48,729 bases of DNA, from assembly GCA_041593595.1 (NCBI GenBank), contig JBFHNV010000012.1, forward strand, positions 1-48,729, given 5' to 3'. The first letter of the stretch is position 1. Every line of letters starts with the position of its first letter. A program made the translations under genes and the position numbers. The DNA is from JBFHNV01 sp041593595 (GTDB lineage: Bacteria; Pseudomonadota; Gammaproteobacteria; HK1). Under the pieces are notes generated by a model. It searched no databases. It had not been told where the DNA came from and saw nothing but the letters and a program-made list of their open reading frames with translations. This document shows positions 39,961 to 47,350 of this stretch, in pieces.

Positions 39961-40728
39961 ATGACGGTGCGCGACACAGGTGCGGGCGAAGGAGCGGGCA
40001 ACCGGGTGGCACTGGTCACCGGTGCCGCGCGGCGGGTGGGCGCCGCCATCGCCGGTGCACTGCACCGTCGCGGGCTCTCGGTGGCGGTGCACTACCGCCG
40101 ATCGGCGGCGGAGGCCGAGGCACTGGTGGCATCGTTCAACGCCGTGCGGCCCGCCTCGGCGGCCGCATTCGCGGCTGACATCGCGGACGCGGAGGCGGCG
40201 CGCGGGCTGGTGGCCCGGGTGACGGCGCGCTTCGGCGGCCTGGACGTGCTGGTGAACAACGCGTCGAGCTTCTACCCGGCGCCGGTGGACACGCTCACCG
40301 AGGCGCAGTTCGACGACCTGGTGGGCAGCAATCTCAAGGGCCCCGTGTTCCTGTGTGGCGCGGCGGCGCCGCATCTGCGCGCCCGGGGCGGCGCCATCGT
40401 CAACCTCAGCGACATCCACGCGCGGCACCCGCTGAAGCGCTTTCCCGTCTACTGCGCCGCCAAGGCCGGTCTCGAGTGCCTGACCCGTGCCCTGGCCCGG
40501 GATCTCGCCCCGCGGGTGCGGGTGAACGCGGTGGCCCCCGGCGCCGTGCTGTGGCCGGAGGACATGCCGGAGGACGCCGGCCGCGACGCCATCGTCGCCG
40601 CCACGGAGCTGAAGCGCATGGGCGAGCCGGCGGACGTCGCCGGCGCGGTGGCCTACCTGGCCCTGGACGCCCCCTACGTCACCGGTCAGGTGCTGGCGGT
40701 GGACGGCGGGCGCACCCTCGGGCCGTAG
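39961..40728 (+). CDS. pteridine reductase-type SDR
   Basis: The 255-residue protein has the pteridine-reductase form of the cofactor motif, TGAARRVG (20-27; TGx3RxG), NNASSFYP (99-106), an aspartate at 151 (NLSDIHA) where classical SDRs have serine, and Y164 and K168 of the catalytic pair. This combination (Asp, Tyr, Lys) is that of PTR1/FolM-like enzymes, which reduce dihydrobiopterin or dihydrofolate with NADPH. Neighbouring folB and folK support a pterin role. The ATG at 39961 follows GGAGAG. Confidence 0.9.
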   Translation: MTVRDTGAGEGAGNRVALVTGAARRVGAAIAGALHRRGLSVAVHYRRSAAEAEALVASFNAVRPASAAAFAADIADAEAARGLVARVTARFGGLDVLVNNASSFYPAPVDTLTEAQFDDLVGSNLKGPVFLCGAAAPHLRARGGAIVNLSDIHARHPLKRFPVYCAAKAGLECLTRALARDLAPRVRVNAVAPGAVLWPEDMPEDAGRDAIVAATELKRMGEPADVAGAVAYLALDAPYVTGQVLAVDGGRTLGP

Positions 40729-40798
40729 CCGGCGCACTGCCCGCGCCGTCGCGCACGCACCTGCCGTTCGCCCGCAGGCAGGCACCGGCGGGGCAGAC

Positions 40799-41338
40799 TC
40801 AGATCGGCCGCCGATGCACGTCGATGACCCGGGTGGGGAAGGCGCCGGAGGCGCGGTCCTCGAAGTAGTGCCTGAGGGTGATCTCGATGGCGGGGAACGC
40901 CAGCGCGTCCCAGGGGACGTCCTCTTCCCGGAACAAGGCCACCTCCAGGCTCTCGGCCCCCGGTCCCACGTCGGGGTCCAGCAGTCGCGCGCGGAAGATC
41001 ACGTACACCTGGTTGATGCGCGGGATGTTCAGGTACGTGTAGATGTCGCCCACCTCGACCCGCGCCTTCGCTTCCTCCAGCGTCTCGCGGGCGGCCGCGG
41101 CCTGGGTGGTCTCGCCGTTCTCCATGAACCCGGCGGGCAGCGTCCACAGCCCGTGGCGAGGTTCGATGGCGCGCCGGCACAGCAGCACGCGGTCCTCCCA
41201 CACCGGCACGCAGCCGGCGACGATGCGCGGGTTGCTGTAGTGGATGGTGCCGCAGGCGTCGCACACGTGGCGCGGCCGGTCGTCACCCTCGGGGACGCGC
41301 TCGACCACCGGCGACGCGCAGCGCGGGCAGAAGTTCAC
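40799..41338 (-). CDS. NUDIX hydrolase with N-terminal zinc ribbon
   Basis: The 179-residue protein has a zinc ribbon at its N-terminus (CPRC at 4-7 and CDAC at 26-29), then a NUDIX domain with the box starting G70, E76 and RETLEE (84-89). NUDIX enzymes hydrolyse nucleoside diphosphates linked to other groups, such as ADP-ribose, NADH or ADP-sugars; the substrate is not readable here. Translation starts at GTG (41336-41338), overlapping the folK stop by four bases. It is the last gene of the folB-folK run and converges with the pteridine reductase gene. Confidence 0.9.
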   Translation of the reverse strand: MNFCPRCASPVVERVPEGDDRPRHVCDACGTIHYSNPRIVAGCVPVWEDRVLLCRRAIEPRHGLWTLPAGFMENGETTQAAAARETLEEAKARVEVGDIYTYLNIPRINQVYVIFRARLLDPDVGPGAESLEVALFREEDVPWDALAFPAIEITLRHYFEDRASGAFPTRVIDVHRRPI

Positions 41339-41841
41339 GACGCCTCCGCCGCACGGGCGGCGAAGTCCACGCGGCGCATCCCCGCGGTATCGAGGTGCAG
41401 GCGCGCCACCAGGTCCTGGTAGGTCGCGCCGAGCAGCGGGTGCTGCGCCCGGGGCGCCACCTCTGCCAGCGGCAGCAGCACGTAGGCCTGGCGCGTGATC
41501 TCGCTGCGCGGCACCTCCACCGGCTCGCCGTCGCAGATGAGATCGCCATAGGTGAGCACGTCGATGTCCAGGGTGCGCGGCCCGTAGCGCTTCTCCGTGC
41601 GCACCCGCCCGGAGCGGATCTCGATGTCGCGCAGTGCGTCCACCACGGCGTCGAGCTCGAGCTCCGTGTCGAAGCCCGCCACCAGGTTGAAGAAGGGATC
41701 GCCGTCGAAGCCGACCGCCTGCGTCTCGTAGACCGCGGACAGGCGCACCGGGGCGAAGCGCGCATCCAGCGCCGCCACCGCGGCACGCACGTGATGCTCG
41801 CGCTCCGTATTGCTGCCGATGCTCACATACACCCGGGGCAT
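41335..41841 (-). CDS. folK: 2-amino-4-hydroxy-6-hydroxymethyldihydropteridine pyrophosphokinase
   Basis: FolK transfers pyrophosphate from ATP to the pterin alcohol, before FolP in folate synthesis. The 168-residue product begins MPRVYVSIGSNTEREHHVRAA (SIGSN motif at 7-11), has YETQAVGFDGDPFFNLV, and the HPPK signature EKRYGPRTLDIDVLTYGD with the two metal-binding aspartates. Length is typical. It is 20 bases after folB and overlaps the NUDIX gene. Confidence 0.95.
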   Translation of the reverse strand: MPRVYVSIGSNTEREHHVRAAVAALDARFAPVRLSAVYETQAVGFDGDPFFNLVAGFDTELELDAVVDALRDIEIRSGRVRTEKRYGPRTLDIDVLTYGDLICDGEPVEVPRSEITRQAYVLLPLAEVAPRAQHPLLGATYQDLVARLHLDTAGMRRVDFAARAAEAS

Positions 41842-41861
41842 GACGCCTGCGCGCGCCGGGC

Positions 41862-42218
41862 TCACGGGCGCTCGCCGCGCTCGATGATGACGCCCACCCC
41901 GGTGGCGCCGCGCAGCGCGCCGCGCTTGTTGAGCGAAAGGCGTACCCAGGCCACCGCGAACTCCTCGCGCACGATCGCCGCCACCCGCTCGGCCAGGGTC
42001 TCCACCAGCCGGAACTCGCTCGCCTCCACGAAGGCGATCACGCGCTTGCACACCGCCTTGTAGTCGAGCGTGTCCTCCACCGCGTCGCGCTCGGCAGCGC
42101 GAGCGCAGTCGCCCGACATCTCGATGTCGATCACCACCGGCTGCTTCACCTCGCGCTCCCAGTCGTAGATGCCGATGACGGTCTCCACGGTCAGCTCGCG
42201 GATGAAGATGATGTCCAT
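41862..42218 (-). CDS. folB: dihydroneopterin aldolase
   Basis: FolB converts dihydroneopterin to 6-hydroxymethyl-dihydropterin and glycolaldehyde; some homologues also act as epimerases. The 118-residue protein has MDIIFIRELTVETVIGIYDWERE, YKAVCKRVIAFVEASEFRLVETLAERVA (with the conserved acidic and tyrosine-like positions) and LNKRGALRGATGVGVIIER, in which KRGA stands for the usual KPGA. The product feeds folK, the next gene. An inverted-repeat element occupies the gap to the divergent plsY. Confidence 0.93.
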   Translation of the reverse strand: MDIIFIRELTVETVIGIYDWEREVKQPVVIDIEMSGDCARAAERDAVEDTLDYKAVCKRVIAFVEASEFRLVETLAERVAAIVREEFAVAWVRLSLNKRGALRGATGVGVIIERGERP

Positions 42219-42259
42219 GGGCGGGACCGGGCGCGGCGGCTTCGGGCTCTCCTGACTCT

Positions 42260-42515
42260 AGCCCGCATTGTTCATGAACGCGACTGGCGAGGACGTGGAG
42301 ATGCCGGTAGATGCAAGGCGGGCGCCGCCGCGGGCGCGCAGGCGTACCTGAAAGGTACGTCGAGCACCCGGGGCAAGCCCAACGCGGCACAAATCGGCAG
42401 GATTGCCGATCTGGTCGCGCGCGGCGCGGCCGAAGGGGGCGGGTGCAGGGACGCACCCGCCACGGATGCCGGCAGATCCGCGGCCGCAGCGGAGTGTTCA
42501 TGAACAATGCGGGCT
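42260..42515. repeat. multi-hairpin intergenic element, family B, bounded by a perfect 20-bp inverted repeat
   Basis: The 364-base gap between folB and plsY is mostly this element. Arms 42260-42279 and 42496-42515 are perfect inverted repeats and each includes the palindrome GTTCATGAAC next to AATGCGGGC-type bases. Inside are three perfect hairpins: 42343-42359 (7 bp, loop GAA), 42393-42410 (7 bp, loop GGAT) and 42438-42461 (9 bp, loop AGGGAC). No gene, transposase or clear promoter was seen inside. The bounds and hairpins suggest a non-autonomous mobile or structural RNA/DNA element. Confidence 0.8.
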
Positions 42516-42582
42516 CGCAGCAAGCCGCCGCCGCGCGGACCGTACCTTGACCCCCGTTCGGGCAGCGGGCTTCAATGCCGCG

Positions 42583-43182
42583 ATGCTGCTGGAGATCGCG
42601 TTTCCGGTCATCGGCTACCTGGCGGGCTCGCTGGCCTCGGCGGTGATCGTGTGCCGGCTGATGGGCCTGCCGGATCCGCGCAGCGTCGGCTCGGGCAACC
42701 CGGGCGCCACCAACGTGCTGCGCCTGGGCGGGCGCAAGGCCGCCGCGCTGACCCTGGTGGGCGACGTGGTGAAGGGTGTCGCACCGGTGCTCGCCGCCCA
42801 CGGCCTGGGGCTCGCCGAGCCGGTGCCGGCACTCACCGCCCTCGGCGCGTTCCTGGGGCATCTCTACCCGGTGTTCTTCCGATTCCAGGGTGGCAAGGGG
42901 GTGGCCACGGCCTTCGGCGCCATCGCCGCCCTGTCCTGGCCCGTGGGGCTCGCCTTCGGCGCCACCTGGATCGGGCTCGCCTGCGGCACCCGCTACTCCT
43001 CGGTGGCGTCCCTGTCCGCCGCCGGGCTGTCGCCGCTCTACGCCCTGGCGATCACCGGCGACGGCGCCCACGCGGCCGTGCTGGCGGTGATCGCGGGCTT
43101 CATCGCCTGGCGCCACCGGAGCAACATCCAGCGCCTGAAGGCGGGCACGGAGGGTCGCATCGGCCAGAAGTCCACGGGCTGA
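42583..43182 (+). CDS. plsY: acyl-phosphate:glycerol-3-phosphate acyltransferase PlsY
   Basis: PlsY makes lysophosphatidic acid from acyl-phosphate and glycerol 3-phosphate, the first acylation of phospholipid synthesis, in the inner membrane. The 199-residue protein shows the motifs RSVGSGNPGATNVLR (33-47), a positively charged second motif with VFFRFQGGKGVATAFG, and the C-terminal WRHRSNIQRLKAGTE. Five membrane helices are apparent. The ATG at 42583 was chosen since the family N-terminus starts there, though the frame is open upstream. It converges with tsaD with one base between them. Confidence 0.96.
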   Translation: MLLEIAFPVIGYLAGSLASAVIVCRLMGLPDPRSVGSGNPGATNVLRLGGRKAAALTLVGDVVKGVAPVLAAHGLGLAEPVPALTALGAFLGHLYPVFFRFQGGKGVATAFGAIAALSWPVGLAFGATWIGLACGTRYSSVASLSAAGLSPLYALAITGDGAHAAVLAVIAGFIAWRHRSNIQRLKAGTEGRIGQKSTG

Positions 43183-43183
43183 C

Positions 43184-44245
43184 TCAAGTATCCTCGAGCG
43201 CCTCCAGCGACCACCGCGGGTGCACCGGGAAACCCAGATCCTGGTGCTGCCCCAACGCCAGTCGCCGCCAGCCGGCGTAGGCGATCATGGCGCCGTTGTC
43301 GGTGCACAGCTCCGGCGCCGGGTAACACAGGCGCACGCCCGCTTCCTGCGCCCACGCGCCCAGGGCTGCACGCAGCCGTCGGTTGGCGGCCACGCCGCCG
43401 GCCAGCACCAGGGTCGCCACGCCAGCCTGCTCCACGGCCCGGCGGCACTTCACCACCAGGGTCTCCACCACTGCCTCCTGGAACCCCGCCGCCACGTCGG
43501 CGCGCAGCGCCGGATCGTCCGCCGGTGCCCCGGCGAGCCGGGTGAGCACCGCGGTCTTCAGGCCACTGAAGCTGAACTCGAGCCCGGGCCGGTCCGTCAT
43601 GGGGCGCGGGAAGCGGAAACGGTGCGGATTGCCGCTCTCGGCGAGGGCGGCCACCGCGGGACCGCCCGGGTAGGGCAGCCCCAGCATGCTGGCCACCTTG
43701 TCGAAGGCCTCGCCGGCGGCGTCATCCACCGACTCGCCCATCAGCCGGTAGTGCCCGGCCCGGGCCACCTGGACGAGCTGGGTGTGGCCGCCGGAGACCA
43801 GCAGGGCAACGAAGGGCAGTGCCGGCGGGTCCGGCTCCAGCATGGGCGCCAGCAGGTGGGCCTCCATGTGATGCACCGCCACCGCCGGGATGCCGAGCCC
43901 GTAGGCCAGGCTGCGCCCGAAGGCGGCGCCCACCATGAGGGCGCCGGCAAGCCCCGGGCCCGCGGTGTAGGCCACCCCGTCCAGATCGTCGAAATCCAGG
44001 CCGCACTCGGCCAGCAGGGCCTCGGTGAGCGGCGCCAGCCGCCGCACGTGGTCCCGGGACGCCAGCTCCGGCACCACGCCGCCGTAGGCCGCGTGCAGCG
44101 CCACCTGGCTGTGCAGCCGCTGGCCCAGGAGCCCGCGGGTGCCGTGGTAGAGGGCCACGCCGGTCTCGTCGCACGAGGTCTCGATGCCCAGCACGGTGAG
44201 CGCCTCGGGGGCGCGCTGGGGGGCAGCCGGGTCGCGTGCGGTCAT
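43184..44245 (-). CDS. tsaD: tRNA N6-adenosine threonylcarbamoyltransferase subunit TsaD
   Basis: TsaD transfers the threonylcarbamoyl group to A37 of ANN-decoding tRNAs, with TsaB, TsaC and TsaE. The 353-residue ASKHA-fold protein has VLGIETSCDETGVALY (18-33), the metal-binding HMEAH (126-130), the pocket SGGHTQL, FSFSGLKTAVL, and the third metal ligand in CTDNGAMIA. The N-terminus is about 16 residues longer than in many homologues; a GTG at the start of VLGIET is an alternative start. It diverges from rpsU, the usual order. Confidence 0.97.
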   Translation of the reverse strand: MTARDPAAPQRAPEALTVLGIETSCDETGVALYHGTRGLLGQRLHSQVALHAAYGGVVPELASRDHVRRLAPLTEALLAECGLDFDDLDGVAYTAGPGLAGALMVGAAFGRSLAYGLGIPAVAVHHMEAHLLAPMLEPDPPALPFVALLVSGGHTQLVQVARAGHYRLMGESVDDAAGEAFDKVASMLGLPYPGGPAVAALAESGNPHRFRFPRPMTDRPGLEFSFSGLKTAVLTRLAGAPADDPALRADVAAGFQEAVVETLVVKCRRAVEQAGVATLVLAGGVAANRRLRAALGAWAQEAGVRLCYPAPELCTDNGAMIAYAGWRRLALGQHQDLGFPVHPRWSLEALEDT

Positions 44246-44275
44246 GGAGCCGGTTTACAGGATTCGAGGCAGGCA

Positions 44276-44302
44276 ATTAAAATGGTCGACTGCCGTTGAC
44301 AA
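44276..44302 (-). promoter_or_regulatory. possible tsaD promoter in the tsaD-rpsU divergent gap
   Basis: On the minus strand TTGTCA (44297-44302) and TTTAAT (44276-44281) are 15 bases apart (16 if TTAATT is used); each matches five of six consensus bases. The gap's other side holds rpsU, whose own promoter is not clear; on the plus strand TTGACA at 44296-44301 is a perfect -35 without a good -10 at the right distance. Confidence 0.4.
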
Positions 44303-44415
44303 TGGCCCCGTAACGAGTGCCCCCGACGACTTCACCAGTACGGGGGCACACGGGCGGGACGACGCCCGACACAGCCACCCCCGGTCGGCCTCCGGGGATC
44401 CAGACAGGAGCCTGC

Positions 44416-44631
44416 ATGCCCTCCATCCGAGTGAAAGAGAACGAGCCCTTCGACGTGGCGCTGCGCCGTTTCAAGCGCGCCTGCGAGAAAGCGGGCGTCC
44501 TGACCGAGGTCCGGCGCCGGGAATTCTACGAGAAGCCCACGACGGTGCGGAAGCGCAAGGCCGCCGCCGCCGTCAAGCGCCACCTGAAGAAGGTCTCCCG
44601 CGACCAGATGCGGCGCCAGCGCCTCTACTAG
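44416..44631 (+). CDS. rpsU: 30S ribosomal protein S21
   Basis: S21 is a small basic protein of the 30S subunit needed for initiation on natural messages. The 71-residue sequence starts MPSIRVKENEPFDVALRRF, then KRACEKAGVLTEVRRREFYEKPT, and ends with a lysine/arginine-rich helix: TVRKRKAAAAVKRHL, then MRRQRLY. Size and sequence are typical. ACAGGAG lies 7 bases upstream of the ATG. It begins the macromolecular-synthesis order rpsU-yqeY-dnaG-rpoD. A 13-bp tandem repeat follows the stop. Confidence 0.97.
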   Translation: MPSIRVKENEPFDVALRRFKRACEKAGVLTEVRRREFYEKPTTVRKRKAAAAVKRHLKKVSRDQMRRQRLY

Positions 44632-44637
44632 TCGCCC

Positions 44638-44689
44638 GTCGAAGTCGCCTGTAGAAGGCACCTGTAGAAGGCACCTGTAGAAGGCACCT
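44638..44689 (+). repeat. four-copy 13-bp tandem repeat between rpsU and yqeY
   Basis: Three exact copies of GTAGAAGGCACCT run from 44651 to 44689, preceded by a degenerate copy (GTCGAAGTCGCCT, three changes) at 44638-44650. The unit is AT-richer than its surroundings. No open frame uses it. Copy number may vary between strains by replication slippage. Confidence 0.85.
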
Positions 44690-44808
44690 GTACTGGCCAC
44701 CAGGACCGGCCACGGCCCGCATCCCCCGGGCAGTGCCGCCCGGATGAACCGAAGGCCCGCTCCAAGCGGGCCGTGTCGCCAGCCCCCGGACCGTCACCGC
44801 ACCGTTCC

Positions 44809-45261
44809 ATGAGCGCCGATCTGAAGTCCCGCATCCAGGAGGACGTGAAAACGGCCATGCGCGCCCGGGACCGGGACCGCCTGGGCGTGCTGCGCCTGAT
44901 CACTGCCGCCATCAAGCAACGCGAGGTGGACGAGCGGGTCACGCTCGACGACGCGGGCGTGCTGCAGGTGCTGGACAAGATGGTGAAGCAGCGCCGCGAC
45001 TCCGAGTCCCAGTATCGCGACGCCGGCCGTGCCGACCTGGCCGACCGCGAGGCCTACGAGATCGGCATCGTGCAGGAGTACATGCCCGAGGCCCTCGACG
45101 AGGCCGAGATCGCGGCCCTGATCGACGGCGCCATCGCCGAGACCGGCGCCGCCGGGATGAAGGACATGGGCAAGGTCATGGGCCTGCTCCGCCCGAAGGT
45201 GCAGGGCCGCGCCGACATGGGCGCGGTGAGCGCCGCGGTCAAGGCTCGCCTGTCCGGCTGA
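44809..45261 (+). CDS. yqeY: GatB/YqeY domain-containing protein
   Basis: A 150-residue helical protein: SADLKSRIQEDVKTAMRARDRDRLGVLRLITAAIKQREVDER, then MVKQRRDSESQYRDAGRADLADREAYEIGIVQEYMPEAL and a C-terminal segment with GMKDMGKVMGLLRPKVQGRADMGAVS. These match the YqeY family, whose C-terminal domain is shared with the GatB subunit of amidotransferase and may bind tRNA; its cellular role is not settled. It normally lies between rpsU and dnaG. The ATG at 44809 fits the family N-terminus; a hairpin (44754-44772) lies in the upstream gap. Confidence 0.94.
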   Translation: MSADLKSRIQEDVKTAMRARDRDRLGVLRLITAAIKQREVDERVTLDDAGVLQVLDKMVKQRRDSESQYRDAGRADLADREAYEIGIVQEYMPEALDEAEIAALIDGAIAETGAAGMKDMGKVMGLLRPKVQGRADMGAVSAAVKARLSG

Positions 45262-45313
45262 CGCCACCCGTACCCCGCGCTCGCCCGGGATATCCCCATG
45301 CGCTCCTCCCCAG

Positions 45314-45407
45314 CCTCTCCTCCGGGAGGGGAGAAGGCAGGGTGAGGGGGCGCTTGATCTGACCCCACGGCGCGCCGGGCGCCGCAGGGTCCGCCTGCCC
45401 TCTCCCC
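45314..45407. repeat. inverted-repeat element upstream of dnaG
   Basis: The 209-base gap between yqeY and dnaG holds a CTCTCC/GGGGAG hairpin (45314-45337) whose right half (45328-45341) is also complementary in 13 of 14 positions to 45394-45407. Two alternative foldings are thus possible. Purine tracts GGGAGGGGAG and GGGTGAGGGGG are typical of dispersed repeats seen in other proteobacteria (recollection). No gene is seen in the gap. Confidence 0.6.
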
Positions 45408-45470
45408 ACAGCGGGTCTACACTTCCTCCCCCGCCGCGCCGCGCTGCGCGGCGTCGTGTCACCCGATCCC

Positions 45471-47249
45471 ATGGCCGGCCGTATCCCGCAAGCCTTCATC
45501 GACGAGCTGGTCGCCCGCGCCGACATCGTGGAGATCATCGACGCGCGGGTGCCGCTGAAGAAGGCCGGGCGCGAGTACAAGGCCTGCTGCCCCTTCCACG
45601 ACGAGAAGACGCCCTCCTTCACGGTGAGCCCGGGCAAGCAGTTCTATCACTGCTTCGGCTGCGGGGCCCACGGCACGGCGCTCGGCTTCCTGATGGAGTT
45701 CGACCACCTGGACTTCGTGGAGGCGGTGGAGGAGCTGGCCGCGCGCTACGGTCTGGAGGTGCCGCGGGAGGGCGGCGCGCCGGCGCCGGACGACGCCGCC
45801 CGCGCCCGCAGCGAGGCGGCATACGCCATGCTGCAGTCCGCGTGCGACCTGTACCGGCGCTGGCTCAAGGAACACCCGCAGTCGCAGCCGGCCAAGGAAT
45901 ACCTGAAGGGCCGGGGCATGAGCGGGCGCACCGCGCACGCCTTCGCGCTGGGCTTCGCGCCCCCCGGCTGGGACAACCTGCTGGGCGAGCTGGGGGGCAG
46001 TGACGAGGCCCGCCGGGCGCTCGAGGACGCGGGCCTGCTGGCCGGCTCCGAGGACGGGAGGCGGCGCTACGATCGATTCAGGAACCGCATCATGTTCCCC
46101 ATCCGCGACCGGCGCGGGCGGGTGGTGGGTTTCGGTGCCCGCACGCTGGGGGACGACACGCCCAAGTACCTCAACTCCCCGGACACACCGGTGTTCCACA
46201 AGGGCCGCGAGCTGTACGGCCTGGATCGCGTGGCGCGCCTGCGCGAGCGCCTCGCGGCCATCGTGGTGGTGGAGGGCTACATGGACGTGGTCATGCTGGC
46301 AGAGCACGCCATCCCGTACGCCTGCGCCACCCTCGGCACCGCGGCCACGCCGGAGCAGATGGAGCGGCTGTTCCGCGCCGGCGCCGACGTGGTGTTCTGC
46401 TTCGACGGCGACACCGCGGGGCGGCGAGCCGCCTGGCGCGCCCTGGAGAACGCCCTGCCCTTCATGCGCGACGGGCGCAGCGCACGCTTCATGTTCCTGC
46501 CCGAGGGGGAGGATCCGGACAGCTTCGTGCGCGCCCAGGGCGCGGCGGCCTTCGAGGCGCAGATGGCCCGGGCCCCGACCCTGACCGAGTTCCTGTTCGA
46601 GCAGCTGCGCGAGCGCGCCGATACGCGCAGCGCCGAGGGCCAGGCGCGGCTGAAGGAGGAGGCGCGCCCGCTCATCGAGCGCCTCCCGGACGGCACGCTC
46701 AAGACCCTGGCCACCCGGCGCCTGGCGGATCTCATCGGGCTCAGCCTGGACCGCACCGAGGACGCCCTGGGCCTGCGACGCCCCGGGGCACGTGCGACCC
46801 GGGCCAGCGCGGGCGGCACCCGGGCCGCGCCCGGGGTGGCGAGCCCCGCGCGGCGTGCCGTCACGCTGCTGCTGCACCACCCGGAGCTGGCGGAGGCCGC
46901 CGGCGACGTGAAGGACATCGCACTTCTGGACACCCCCGGCGCCGGGCTGCTCGCGGAGCTGGTGGAATTCCTCAAGAACCGCCCCCATCTGACGACAGCG
47001 GGGCTCGTGGAGCACTTCCGGGACCACCCCCAGGGCCGGGCCCTGATGCGGCTGGCGGGCGGTGATCCGCCGCCTGCGGGCGAGGCGCTGGACACGGAGC
47101 TGCGGGACTGCCTGGAGCGGGTACGGCGCGAGCCCGCGGAAGCACGCTTCCAGGAGCTGCGCCAGCGGGTGCGCGACGGCAGTGCCAGCGCCGCCGAGCA
47201 GCGCGAGTACGCGGCCCTCGCCCAGGCCCGTGGAGCAGCCCCGGGATGA
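45471..47249 (+). CDS. dnaG: DNA primase
   Basis: DnaG makes the RNA primers for chromosome replication with the DnaB helicase. The 592-residue protein has the N-terminal zinc-binding CHC2 motif (C40, H43, C61, C64, the same numbering as in E. coli), the RNA polymerase domain with a TOPRIM core (VVVEGYMDVV and CFDGDTAGRRAAW) and a helicase-binding C-terminal domain (about 450-592). The ATG at 45471 was preferred over a GTG at 45456 because the family begins MAGRIPQ. The linker near 440-465 is alanine/arginine-rich. rpoD follows after 101 bases. Confidence 0.97.
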   Translation: MAGRIPQAFIDELVARADIVEIIDARVPLKKAGREYKACCPFHDEKTPSFTVSPGKQFYHCFGCGAHGTALGFLMEFDHLDFVEAVEELAARYGLEVPREGGAPAPDDAARARSEAAYAMLQSACDLYRRWLKEHPQSQPAKEYLKGRGMSGRTAHAFALGFAPPGWDNLLGELGGSDEARRALEDAGLLAGSEDGRRRYDRFRNRIMFPIRDRRGRVVGFGARTLGDDTPKYLNSPDTPVFHKGRELYGLDRVARLRERLAAIVVVEGYMDVVMLAEHAIPYACATLGTAATPEQMERLFRAGADVVFCFDGDTAGRRAAWRALENALPFMRDGRSARFMFLPEGEDPDSFVRAQGAAAFEAQMARAPTLTEFLFEQLRERADTRSAEGQARLKEEARPLIERLPDGTLKTLATRRLADLIGLSLDRTEDALGLRRPGARATRASAGGTRAAPGVASPARRAVTLLLHHPELAEAAGDVKDIALLDTPGAGLLAELVEFLKNRPHLTTAGLVEHFRDHPQGRALMRLAGGDPPPAGEALDTELRDCLERVRREPAEARFQELRQRVRDGSASAAEQREYAALAQARGAAPG

Positions 47250-47294
47250 ACGAGAATCCCGCCTCCACTGCCGCTCACGCCGGCTGCCAGTTGC

Positions 47295-47300
47295 TATAAT
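47295..47300 (+). promoter_or_regulatory. extended -10 element before rpoD
   Basis: A perfect TATAAT preceded by TG and one base (TGCTATAAT) forms an extended -10 in the dnaG-rpoD gap. No good -35 is seen, as is allowed for this class. Transcription would start near 47307 and give a 44-base leader to the rpoD ATG at 47351. It could supply extra rpoD message independent of rpsU-dnaG. Confidence 0.55.
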
Positions 47301-47350
47301 TACCGGTTATCGCGTTTCAGATTCATTACACCGCGGGCATCCCCTATCCC

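Noticed and set aside
44638..44689. Tandem repeat as a CRISPR array
   Set aside because: Units are 13 bp and directly adjoining, with no spacers and no cas genes in the window.
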